From Callaeas wilsoni (Eukaryota; Chordata; Aves; Passeriformes; Callaeidae): a stretch of 64,000 nt of DNA. Both the position numbers and the translations under genes were made by a program. Shown piece by piece: positions 11,401 through 22,600 of the stretch. The notes below the pieces were generated by a model, which saw only the letters and a program-made list of their open reading frames with translations, was not told the DNA's origin and made no database searches. The DNA lies in NCBI GenBank assembly GCA_013398955.1, contig VWPU01011604.1, positions 54,525-118,524 of the forward strand. Direction: 5' to 3'. Within the stretch, counting starts at the first letter, position 1; each line of letters opens with the position of its first letter.

Positions 11401-14400
11401 ACACATTTCTTTATCTAGAACTGAATCCCAAACCAAGTCCACAAATCTGAACGTTTACAAATTCTGGGGGGAAGATTTATATTCCTGACAAAGGCTCAGA
11501 TTCTAATTTCGCACCTGAATTTTCTTATTAAGAAAACCCAGTGAATCACATTTTTTTGTGCATAAATTGGAACTTCCTAAATACCAAGTTTGGGGAGTTG
11601 GCACCCTTTTAATAGAGGCAAATATATTCCACAAACCATCACCTGAAGAAAAATTATTCACTTTCATGTGACAGTATTGAAATATATTGAAACACAAGTA
11701 AAGATTTCCTCTTTCATAGCACCTATGAAAGGTGCTACTAATACAGCTAGAGACTCCAGAGTACTAAATGTTCAAGTCCTTCAAAATGGCTCATGTCCTT
11801 CAGTTCACGTTTGTCACTTTGCAACTCACTATTTTAGAGAGAATACCAAGAAAAGGAAAATGCTGTTATCAATTCTCCAAACAAGGTGAATTAGTTTTCA
11901 TGGCAGAAATGTATCTAGCAATGATTGGTACAGGACTGATGAGCTTACTACTGTATAAGGCAGAACATCCTGGTTTCAAAAGTCTTTCATAAGTCCCTCA
12001 ATACTGGAATATAACCCAAATAACTACCCCTGAAGCATGAGTTAATGATTCAAATGCAAAAGTTTTAGCATAAATCTGGAAGCTACTGTAGAGGTCTTAA
12101 ATTCAGTTGTTTATCCAAATATTCTGAAGCAGACAGATGTTGTCTTACACAAATTTTGATCTCTTCTGTCTCATAGGAATAGTACCTAAATAACCTCAGG
12201 AATATTAGCTAAAATATCCAGTCCATTCAAACAATTTGTCTGATGCATTTTCTTTTAGAAGAGCAGTCTTCAAAGACGAGAATTGTATTGAACCAAAACT
12301 GGAGAGATGGTTTACCTGTATTCAGACACTAAAGGAGCCCAAGCTTTTCTCACTTATGTGTACTTAGGAGAATAATTCCTTTATTTGTTTGCTACAGTTT
12401 TTACTTATTACTACAAGAGATTTTACTGAGACAGCATGTTTTAAACCCCCCAGTATTTCCATAGGTATTATCTCAGAGGAAGATATAAAAGGAAGATGAC
12501 AGACCATCTGTTGGTCCATGTTTCTTCTAAGATAGTACTACTGTTATGGAACAATGTTTTGTCAGACAGACAAAACATGAACAGTATTTTGCTTTCCATC
12601 ACCGTAGCTTCTTTTACAAGGTACATGCATCACAAAAGCAGGCCTAAATCTTCTCAGCTTTTTGTCTTCCTCTCAAGTGGTGTGACTTTTTCTCACCAGT
12701 AACTACAGCTGAAGCAGTGTTATCAATTTCATCCCAAACAAGTCCAATGCCCAGAACTGAAAACTGTGGGAATTTGGGGCATAAGTTATGAAATTTAGAA
12801 ACTCACTACTCTATAATGTTCTAACATAAAATACTATTGCCAAAAAACTCCTATTTGTTGTCTTCCAAGATTGCTCACCCTCCTCACATATAAAGCATCC
12901 ACACTACAATGAACTTTCTGTAGGTATTCTGAAAACAGAATTATCAGTGGCTGGTTTCTGCAGATGATTTTCCTGCCAGAATCCTGGATCCTGCCATCAT
13001 TCAACTACCCTGCTCTTCTGCCCTGTCACACTAGACTTTGGAGGATTTAAAGCCCCATCCAATGTCCTTCATCACCAGCTGGACAAGTGGCATCATGCTG
13101 TGGCTGGCTTTGAATTAAGTGTGTGATGGCAAGTTTTTGTTAATGTGGTAGCCAGCAGGCCAAATGGAAACAATAGCTGCCGAGCTCAGGCTGCAGCTTG
13201 TCTCTCTCCATGGCAGTTATTTGGATAAATTTTCTCTACTTATTTAACACTTTTATGTTATGTCTCTGTTTTATTTGATGTAAATTAAGGAATATGCTTG
13301 CAAGTTAATTGCAGGATCCAAGGAATAAAAAAGTGGGCAAAAGTACTTCTCACACCTGCTCAGTATTACTGTATCACTGTATTTCAAAGACTACTGGAGA
13401 GAAACATTTTGAGCACAGGAGCCTGAAGGGCTTAAAACTTTTATGACACTGTTAGTCCACAGGTTCAATTCAACTATTACAAACTCAGAACATATAACTC
13501 AGTACATCTGTCTGACTGTTCTATTTGCCTGAAACCATTATAGACCCATAAGGATATTTAGAGAAAAATACTGTCTTCCTAAGTAATAATTTTCCATGTG
13601 ATGTTGTCATTTTAGAAGATGGCAAACATAAAGCTCTTCTCCATCAGACTAGTGCAGAATACTTCCATGATAAGAAACGACAAAAATGATGTGCAGGTTG
13701 TTATGCACTAAAGAGAAATATGTGGCTGAAGATCACATTGCTCCTTCACAGCAGCTATGTTGACATTGGTAACTTTGTATGCATCCAAATCCCATTGCCT
13801 TTTAAAACATCAGTGGAGATTCGAGAACAAATATAGTCTGTAGCTAGCTCCAGGGTCCCACTGTTTTCAGGCCCCATTCATTATGCAACTGTCAGCCAAG
13901 CATCAAATCTTCTCTTCAGATTTAAAATTTATTAGAATAATACTGAGGGATTTGTGGCAAACATCATTTCAGGTGATTGTTTTCATAAAAGACGCACTCT
14001 GCTTTGCACAGATCCTCTTGATTTTTGCCTGGCCTTCTAAATGGTGAATGCTGCCAACCCACCTCACTTCTCTGTCTGCTCCTACAGATTAACTTTTTTC
14101 ATGCCCGGTAACATCGGGCTACATAGTGGAAAAAGTGCAGCTGAAGGTACCTGTAGCATCAGACTATATCTACTAAACTGATACTTGTATCTTTCTCTTT
14201 TGACAGGAACATACTTATTCAAAAAATTACAAACAAAATTGAACAAATTTAACATGGATAAAGCATACATGAGAAAAAAAATGAAGACTGAAAATCTGTC
14301 TACTTTTCAAAATGGCATGAATTCTCCCATTATTTTCAAGAAGACTGTTTGAATCCAGATGATGTAGAAGTAAAAAATAATTGAACAACTAATCTTCATT

Positions 14401-14819
14401 CTTTATGATTGTGCATTGCTGTGCAGAAATAAGCAGTACTATTGTGACAATATCTTGAACCTCTCATTTTGCATGGACATTTGCTTGGAATGATAAAAAA
14501 AATCCTGACTTTACTTGTGAGCATCAGATGTGAAAGTTTGATTCTTTACTTATTTTATTCAGAAACAGATGGATAAAAAAGAGAATTCACACAGCATGTG
14601 TTTATGGATTAGGTAGACTAAATTTGGAACAGAATACAAAACAGTAGAGCTTGAAATAATGTCAATTGCAGCAACAGGTAGAATTTACTTTATAGTATCA
14701 TATTATTATTCTTTATATAGCACAAAAAACATAGAAAATGTAATATTTTTTCTGTTACAGGTCATGGTAGCAAGGGTAAATAGAAATGAAAAGCAGAATT
14801 TGGACATAAGAGTGAGGTT
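8429..14819. other. Long non-coding stretch, nothing recognised
   Basis: About 6.4 kb of AT-rich sequence without a convincing reading frame. A short run of imperfect atcaaa-type units lies near 8730-8775. The small frames at 9589, 9994, 11668 and 12496 lack domain signals and codon order that would mark exons. No CR1 or LTR was recognised. Confidence 0.55.
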
Positions 14820-14905
14820 TTGTTTTTAATACTATTTAAATTAATCAATAATAAATAATAATAAAAATCAATTAATAACGAATAATAATTAATTAATTTA
14901 TCTAT
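14820..14905. repeat. AT-rich low-complexity tract
   Basis: Runs of taa, aat and ttaatt make up most of this interval. It is low-complexity DNA with no other signal. Confidence 0.8.
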
Positions 14906-16581
14906 TGCCTCCTTCTCACAATCTTCTCAAGACTTTCTAAAGCACTTCCATTATATCCAGTTAACTAGTATACCAGAAATGGCATTTAAGGAGTTAATAT
15001 GTGGCTTTCTGAAAACTAGGGAATTAATTATCTCCAATCAAATGCTATTTCTCAGATGACTGGGAACACCCTCAGCTGTGCTGTGCCAAAGACCTTGTTT
15101 TATGTAGCATAGCTATCAAGCACAGGTCAAGCACAATCCAGCCCTACACAGATAGCAGTACTTGTAAGCTAAAGATCAGATTTTTTAAACTGAATGTGGC
15201 GCATGTTTCAGTTTAAAAGATATTAATTGAGATATTATCCAGAAATCCAAAATTTATAGTAATTTTTGAGCTCCATAAAATTCTCAGAGTTTCTCAGAAA
15301 TCTGTTATCTGGAGCAAGATCTAGCTTTGAAGTTAGCTCTACTTTTAGGAATAGGTTACACTAGAGACCTCAGGAGGTTCTTCCGATCTAAATTATTACA
15401 TAATTGTATGATTGAATGGTAGAAAGCTGCTTGGTGTGGATTGTGGTGGGATGGAACTTAGGAAGGGGATATTGTAGAAAAAGAAGTTTACGTTTGGCTA
15501 GATGATTACATTTTAACTTTTTTAGTGCCTGCAGGGGTACTTAATATATTAGAAAAAAAAAAGCAAACAAAACCTGAAAAATGTGTGAGCTTAAGGGAAT
15601 GTAACATGCTGTATGCAAAAAGGAACATAATCTCCAATTTATTGTATCTTCTCAGGAAGAGACCAAAAGAATTCCTTGATGATCTAAAGCAAAGGCATGA
15701 TGAAAAAGAAACACAAAATGAAGGGTGTATGGCATCAAGGAACTTCCTATGCCTCGGAAAAAAGAGAGAGACAATATCAGGAGGATGGGTAAAGTTACTA
15801 TTTTTTCAAGCCATTCTTCAGCTTTAGAAGAGGCTTTCTAATTGTCAAGATTTTCAACATCATGGACTATAAAAATCAAAGACCCTAAAATTCTGTTTCA
15901 GTCTACATATTATTTGATAAAGGAAACATTAGAAAGCAATGAAAAGAGCAGAAAAAAACAAGGTGCTAACACGACTTGCTTTTATCCTTTTCCTTCATCT
16001 TTCCTTTCCGGAAAGTCTCTCCCTTCTTTGCTCAGGCTTTTCCTGCAGAATGTGCTTCCCATATGTCCTTTAAATATATGGCAGGTAGTATACATACATT
16101 TCTAGTATATGAAGACTAGAGGGGGTCATAAGGATTAAAGGAAACTCACATTAAAACAACATGCAGCAACTTTTCCATTTACAGATTTCCAAATGGTAGT
16201 TTGGAAAAAATGGATCCTTTTTCTGTCAATGAGCACCATATTTTATCTTTGATATTTAGTTTGATTGTAGCGCAGTAGATTATATCAGCATATGGCCTGC
16301 AAGGAAACACAAGTTTAAATGAAACTAAACTCTTCTCTTTGGCATAAACTTAATTCGGGACATAATTTTTAAAAGTTTCTCAAGGCAACATGACAGAAAT
16401 ATTAGTAAAAATTACTCTAGATTTTAGGATAGCCAGTTGAGGAGAAATTCCCAAAGTGTTAGATTATGGATATGCAATGAAATATATCAAGATGCATCAT
16501 AAATCAAAATAAAACTATTAATGACATCTTATAATCACAGCTCAAAAATATTTACAAGGCTAACACAGAAACTGATAACTA
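14906..16581. other. Non-coding; one weak open frame
   Basis: The plus-strand frame at 15525-15827 (100 codons) is rich in Lys and Glu because the DNA is A-rich. Its second half (RHDEKETQ...) reads somewhat like protein, but I cannot link it to any family. I treat it as chance or a very decayed relic. Confidence 0.4.
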
Positions 16582-17388
16582 TGTGAATTGTGCTTTCATG
16601 GCAAGGTTTTGTTAGTGAAGGGGACTACAGGGCTGGCATCTGGGAGAAGCTTCTGGAAGTTTCCCCCATGTGCGATGGAGCCAAGGTCAGCTGGCTCCAA
16701 GATGGGCCCACCACTGGCAAAGGCTGAGCCCTTCAGCAATGGTGGCAGGCCAACAGAGTTAAGCAGGGGAAGAAAACCTGCTGAAAAACAGCAACCAGAC
16801 AAAAAAGGAGTGAGAATAAGCACAAGACACAGCCCTGACACCCCAGTCAGTGGAGAAGGAGAGCAGGAGGTGCTCAGGTACTGGAGCTGAGATTCCCCTG
16901 CAGTCCCTGGTGCAGCCCATGGAAAGGCAGCTGTGCCCTTGCAGCCATGGAGGTCACAGGAATGCAGAGATCCAACTGCAGCACATGCAAGACCCCACAC
17001 CAGAGCAGGTGGATGCTCAAAGGAGGCTGTGAACCCCTAGGAAAGCCCTCAGTGGACCAGGCTCCTGGCAGTACTTGTGACCCTGCAGGGTAGAGAAGGT
17101 GGGAGTAAAGGAAACCTGAAGAGAAAGTTAAGAAAGTCCAGAGAGATGGGATGGATGAGGACACATGTTTTAATATTTAGTATTATTCATCATTACACCA
17201 TTCTGATTTGATTGGTCATAAATTAAACTAATTTTCCCTGAGTTTGGTCTATTGTGCCTGTGATGGTAATGGATGAGCAATCTCTCCTTGTCCTTATCTC
17301 ATCCCATGAGCCCTTTGCTATGTTTTCTCTTCCCTGTCCTGCTGAGCAGGGTGAAATGATAGAGTGGCTTTGGTGGACAGCCACAACA
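16582..17388 (+). mobile_element. Solo LTR, family II, internally shortened
   Basis: This copy is collinear with the minus-strand copies at 7334 and 21199 and the plus-strand copy at 36549. It shows the start (ggcaaggttttg), the tctgatttgattggt block near 17205-17220, the U5-like end and the ggctttggtggaca motif. It is about 0.8 kb instead of 1.1 kb, because much of the central repeated GGAGCAG-type region and the segment after it are missing, and the last ~30 bases are eroded. The frames at 16588-16890, 16596-17000 and 16874-17164 are by-products. Confidence 0.87.
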
Positions 17389-17554
17389 CTATGTCATCTT
17401 GTTCAAGAAACAGTAAGTTTCCACAGAATATTGTAGTTTCTGGTGGCATACCTCCTCCTCAGGCTTGTTTTTTTCATTTTCAGACTACTATGCAATAGAC
17501 TTCTGATCCCTTAGTAAGACAAACTCCAAAGAAACTACTTTTATTCTTAAACTA
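17389..17554. other. Short unique spacer between two LTRs
   Basis: This 166-bp stretch separates the family II LTR from the family III fragment. No similarity to either was noticed. Confidence 0.5.
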
Positions 17555-17914
17555 ACAAGAGGGATATCCCATACCATACAACACCATGCTCAGCAATAAA
17601 ATCTGGAGGGCAGAAGGAGGGTGGGAAGGACATTTGAAGTGACAGCATTCGATTTTTCAAGTCATCTTTACGCATGATGGAGCCTGGCTGTCCAGGAGAC
17701 AGCTGAACACCTGCCTGACCATGGGAAGTGGAGAACAAATTCCGTATTTTGCTTTACTTGTGTGTGCAGCTTCTGCTTTGCTTGTTAAACTGTTGTGGTC
17801 TCAACCCACGAGTTTTCTCCCATCTGCCCTTCGGAGGCTCTTCCGTGCCCTGCTGGGAGGTGTGAGCGAGGCACTCTGTGACGCTCAGCTGTTGGCTGAG
17901 GTGAAACCACCACA
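17555..17914 (+). mobile_element. ERVL-like LTR (family III), 3' part only
   Basis: The fragment begins at gggatatcccatacc, corresponding to the promoter-proximal part of the complete copy at 60639-61225. It continues through the atgctcagcaataaaa, gatggagcctgg, gaacacctgcctg and caacccacgagttttc blocks and ends gtgaaaccaccaca. The 5' half (U3) is absent. The family resembles common bird ERVL LTRs. The 82-codon frame at 17721-17969 is LTR sequence, not a gene. Confidence 0.88.
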
Positions 17915-20900
17915 GATATTTGCAATATCTGGAAACAATAAAAAAGCTAATAATATAACTACAAGATGACAGCAAAAAGTATTAATACTGGACAGAATGG
18001 CATAATTAGGGAAGTTTACTACATAATTATTACTGTATAATTAGTGCTCCTGGCCAATTTATAAGCATAAGAATATTTGATATTAAGTTGTCATGAGTCA
18101 GTTAGCAGTCATTAAAATAAAGCTATACAACCAGTTTTTCCAGTTTGCTCTCATTATACTAGCAGATCCTTTTATCATCTTGCTACACAGCAGCCTTAAA
18201 GAAGTCATTAGGCCTTCATTTACTTCTGAATACTGGTCATAATCTTCAAAAATTTAATGTATTTGGGTAATTTCAAGGTACAAGAGAGATATCTGCTTCC
18301 AAGAGTACTTTTCATCATTAAAAACTTCAAGAACATAAAAACTTCAAGTTTCAATAATCTAAATATTTTTAAGAGTATTTAATTGAATTTGCTATAAAAG
18401 TTAATGTTTCAGAAATAAATTTGTTGCTAAAAAAACCTGTCCATAGTAAAATGAATTTCCTAGAAAGGACTAACTATCGTTTCTTTCATCAAGAACATAC
18501 TACACATAAGTGTAGTTGATACAATTTGAAATCCAGAGGGTGTCTACTTTGATAAAAGTCTTAAATAGTATCAAACATGTAATGCATGTATGAAGAATTG
18601 CTTTAATTTTGAAAGTACAGAAAGGGATGGAACACATTCCTGTCTGTACTTTACAGGTAGTTTCCTCCTAGCTTGGATTTAAATGTCACTTGAATCTTGT
18701 TCATATGTCTTCTGCTCAGGGGAAAAATCACATTTTGAATAATACCTATACAGGTGTGTGTGACAGGCAGGGACTGATAAAAGCAGACTTCATGGAGCTC
18801 ATCATGAGCAAAGTCTGCAGCTCACACAGAATGCCACGTGTTTCACATTCAGGCTGTTTTATGCCCATAAGGTGACATCATTCTGTGACAATTCAAGTAC
18901 ACGAGAGCAAGAAAGAATTACCTTATTATATTGTGTACCTTATTTCAGGCAGCTGTGGTAATCTGACATATTGCTCTAGCTATCAGAAAACCAAATCCTG
19001 CTGTGCAGAGAGCTACACATTGTTTGTTTGTGTTACGTTATGGAGGCCTTAGCTCCCTGCTCTTAGGGTGACACTTGCACTGTTAAACTAGTAGACAGAA
19101 GAAAGCATGACTGAATGTGTGTTGTACTCAAATATATACTTCAGTCTGTCACAATATCCAAAGTTATAAAAATATTTTGTAAATTAATAAACTTTACAGT
19201 ACCTGTAAGAAAAGGAATAGACTGTATCAAAGCCTTTTCATTGTATTGTCTTAAAATAATGTTTTTTCTTGTTAAACTTCTTATTATAAAACTCCCTGAG
19301 AGAATCTTCAGGAGAATAGCATCTGGTTGGTCTGGCTAATTTTGCAAAAAAATGAGGATTTTGAGAGATAGTCTTAGGATCAGTTTTTCAAGTACATAAT
19401 ACAGATTGATCTTAATATGCATATTTTCAATTGTACACTGCAGAAAACCCAACTGTATTTCTTGCAGTTAAGCTACCTATCTAAACATAGCACATTATAG
19501 GTTTCTTTTTGAAAGAATTCTTTTTCTGTGGTTGTCTTTGTGCTTCATTACTAAGGAAAAGTGAAGGAAATCCAGTCCCTTGTGCAAATAAAGAGCCTCT
19601 TACTTTCGACCCAAAGGCAGAAATGTAATGTTTCATCAGATAAAAAGTCAGTACCCAGCTGTGCAATCTTTCTTCTTTATTGTAAAAGTCTGGGAAGCAT
19701 TAAAAATCAGATATTAAACTCAAAGGTCTTGACAATGTCAGTTTACTTTTCTTGCTAAAAATAACTTGAATTAGGCATATCGCATTCACAAGGAGTATCC
19801 TCTTTGATGTCCCTTCTATCCATAAAATTATTTCAATGAAATCTGTACAAAATAACAAACTTTGATAAACCTCTACAACTCTGCTGAAGCACTCAAATTA
19901 TGTTAAAATTACATCAACGTAATGAAAAAGAAACTTATATTTGTTGCATAAGCTTTATCAGCTCACCTGTTACAAATTCCACCTTCACTATTTTTTATTT
20001 TTCTGCTGATATTTGCTGGTCTAATAAGTACATTTCAGGTTGACCTATGCCATTTGCTGTTGTTTATTGCAAAAATTAAACTGTCTTTCACTACAAAGAG
20101 ACTTACATTTTCCACCTGCACCAAAGAGGACAATAGTTTAGGCAAACACAAACATTAGCATGTCTACATTAAATCAAAAGTCCTCATGATCGAACATATC
20201 TGTTATCTTAAAATTAATTTTGAATAAACTTGGTGGGCATGCTGCTTTGTAAAAGTGTAAAAAAATAAATTCTAAAAGTCTGAATTTTCTTGCTGAACTG
20301 TCATTTACAAGGATAAATTCAGCCTCCTATTTCTTAGGGTTTTGACCCAAGTCCAACATACCTGCTGCCACTGTATGACGCTTTGAAATCTGTCACACAG
20401 CGAACCCAAAATGTAAACTGTGCTCATCTCCAGTGCTGAGAAGGTGGACTACGAGGACTGCTATTTAATCCCTTTAGTGATCTAAATATGTATCTGCTAC
20501 ACCCACATAAATTAGACCATTTTAGGAACTGGCTAAATTGGCATGTTATGGAACCTGTCTTTTCCTTCCCTTCCTACTACTTAATAATAAACATGCCAGT
20601 AAGATCTTTGCATTAGAATATTCTTCAATGGTCTTGCACTTTATTTAGCTTTATGAGATAAAAACCCACTTCTTTTAATTTTCTTCTCTCCATTCAAGTA
20701 TGTTTGGACCTTGTTCCAACATGTCTTATCATCTTTCCAGCAGCATGAATGTTGTTATATCAAATTTTTGATTTATGTTTGCACATAAAGAACTGTAAAG
20801 GCTTAAAGAAATACTTCGTAGGTTATTGCATTATAGTCTTTGGAAAATCTTTAATAGATCACTTGCAGAAGTGTTTCAAGGGCAGATCCACATTTAAGGG

Positions 20901-21198
20901 TCTCAGACCTCACACTGAAGATTTTTTTTCTGTATCTTAATCTATACCAACCAAATATATTCTTCCACTAAAGTTGTTTGCTTTCAATTCATGAAAGCTG
21001 ATAAGAAGTCAATGCATGCTAGGCATTAACTCTGGCGTGCAAACTGAATGAGTTTGTGAGTCTTCCAGTTAGACACATTTCTGTATCTAAACACCCATGT
21101 TCATGTAAAGGAAAATTGCATTTTACAAATTTATTAGATCTTTATAAACATTTTCAAAAGGAATAAATTAAAGAGATTAATACAACTTATTTACACTT
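17915..21198. other. Non-coding, nothing recognised
   Basis: AT-rich unique sequence. A small direct repeat (aaaacttcaag, near 18320 and 18337) is present. Short frames at 18690, 19115 and 20749 show no family resemblance. Confidence 0.55.
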
Positions 21199-22229
21199 GT
21201 CTGGTGGGTTGACCTTGGCTGGCAGGCAGGTATCCACCCAGCAGTTATATAATTTCTCCTGTATCTACAGAAAAAGGGGAAAAAATAAGATGAAAATATT
21301 TGTCAGTCAAGACAAGGATAGAGAGAAACACACCAAGTATCAAGTTGGGCAAAGCAGACTTAGAGTGGGGAAAATTAATTCAATTTATTGTCAATTAATC
21401 AAGGAATAATATCAATAACACAGAGAAAGAGTAATAAAAACAGAACTGAAACCACCTTCCCTCCACTCTTTCTTCCCAGACTCAATTTCTGCTTCTTATA
21501 TCTCAAAAGCAGTGCAAGGGCGCAGAGAAAGGGGATTTCGCTGAGCTCATAATCCTTCATCTCTGCCACTCATTTCCTCATGCTCTTCCACTGCTCCAGG
21601 ATGGGAGTTTTACCATGTGAGACAGTCCTCCACAAAACTTTCCAGCATGAGTCCTTCCTGTAGCCTCCCATGTCTCAGGAGCTACTCCGTTATAAGTCCT
21701 GTCCATGGATAGCCTTCAGGCATGATCTGGTTCTCTCTGCGGGCCATAGCTCCTGCCAGGAGACAGCTTCCGAATCAGCACTCCATGGGCTTCTTCAGGG
21801 CATGTCCACCTGCTGTGTCCTCCACGGGAGGCACTGTGGATGTTTGCTGTCATGCTGCCTTCATGGGCTGTAGAGCGACAACCTGCTTCACCATGATCTT
21901 CCCCTTAGGCTGCAGGGGAGTGTCTGCTGCTAGAGCACCTCCTCCCCCTCCTTCTTCCCTGACTTTGGCATCCGCAAGGCTGCTTTTTTTCCATGTTCTC
22001 ATTGCCCTCTCCCAGCAGCTCTTGTGAAGCATTTTTACCCTTTCTTAAATGCGTTATCCCAGAGGTGCTGTCAGCATCACTGATGGTCTCAGCTACAGCC
22101 AGCGGCAGCACTCTCTTTGAGCCAGCTGGGATTGATTCTGTCTGACATGAGGACAGCTGCTGGTGTCACCTCACAGAAGCCACCCCTGTGGCCCCTCTAC
22201 TATCAAAACCTTGCCAAATAAATCCAGTA
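21199..22229 (-). mobile_element. Solo LTR, family II, minus orientation
   Basis: The left edge reads tctggtgggttgaccttgg, the complement of the family's 3' end. The right edge (ttgccaaataaatccagta) is the complement of its 5' start. The order of blocks matches the copy at 7334, including the segment complementary to the ggcagctg...catgg part and the ctcacagaagccaccc block near 22171. It is about 1.03 kb. Frames at 21670-21873, 21722-22027 and 21905-22111 are by-products of this GC-rich LTR. Confidence 0.88.
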
Positions 22230-22600
22230 AAACTTTCAAAAGACCTTTGACAAGGTCCTTGACAGGCTACTGAAGAAATAGATAGGCATGAGATTAGATG
22301 CAAAGAATTGATATGGATCAGGAACTGACTTGGAGTCAGGAAACAAATATTAAATGACCTATTTTTATCAAAAAATAATTTGCTGCAAAACACAAAAGAT
22401 CAATAGCAGGGTGTCTGGGGATTCTGTGTTATATCCACTGTTCATTTTTTTTATTAATGTTCTGGAAAAAGAATTAGCAATGAGGTAAAAAATTGCAGAT
22501 GGCATAAAGTTATTTTGTTGATCAAGATTAGAGAGGAATGCAAAGAATATATAATCCACTACAGTGGATTATATTCCAAGTTAGACACATTGGTAATATG
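22230..22600 (+). mobile_element. Very old CR1-like LINE remnant
   Basis: Just right of the LTR the plus strand reads like decayed CR1 ORF2: a segment translating FDKVLDRLLKK (about 22242-22275), then one spaced like the CR1 block for GSVLGPVLFNIFINDLE...SKFADDTK (about 22409-22510), where attaatgttctggaaaaaga and gcagatggcataaag are recognisable. It has many stops and indels. Its position suggests the family II LTR inserted beside or into it. The call rests on short matches made by eye. Confidence 0.5.
22549..22574. repeat. 12-bp perfect inverted repeat, 2-nt loop
   Basis: The arms at 22549-22560 and 22563-22574 are exact reverse complements around ac. It lies in the decayed CR1 remnant and is most likely a mutational palindrome. 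Confidence 0.85.

Noticed and set aside
15525..15827. 100-codon plus-strand frame with a protein-like second half
   Set aside because: I could not connect it to any family; its Lys/Glu richness is expected from A-rich DNA. Conservation would be needed to revive it.
17721..17969. 82-codon frame starting with ATG and a hydrophobic stretch
   Set aside because: It is family III LTR sequence; the same region occurs on the other strand at 60639-61225 with a different frame.
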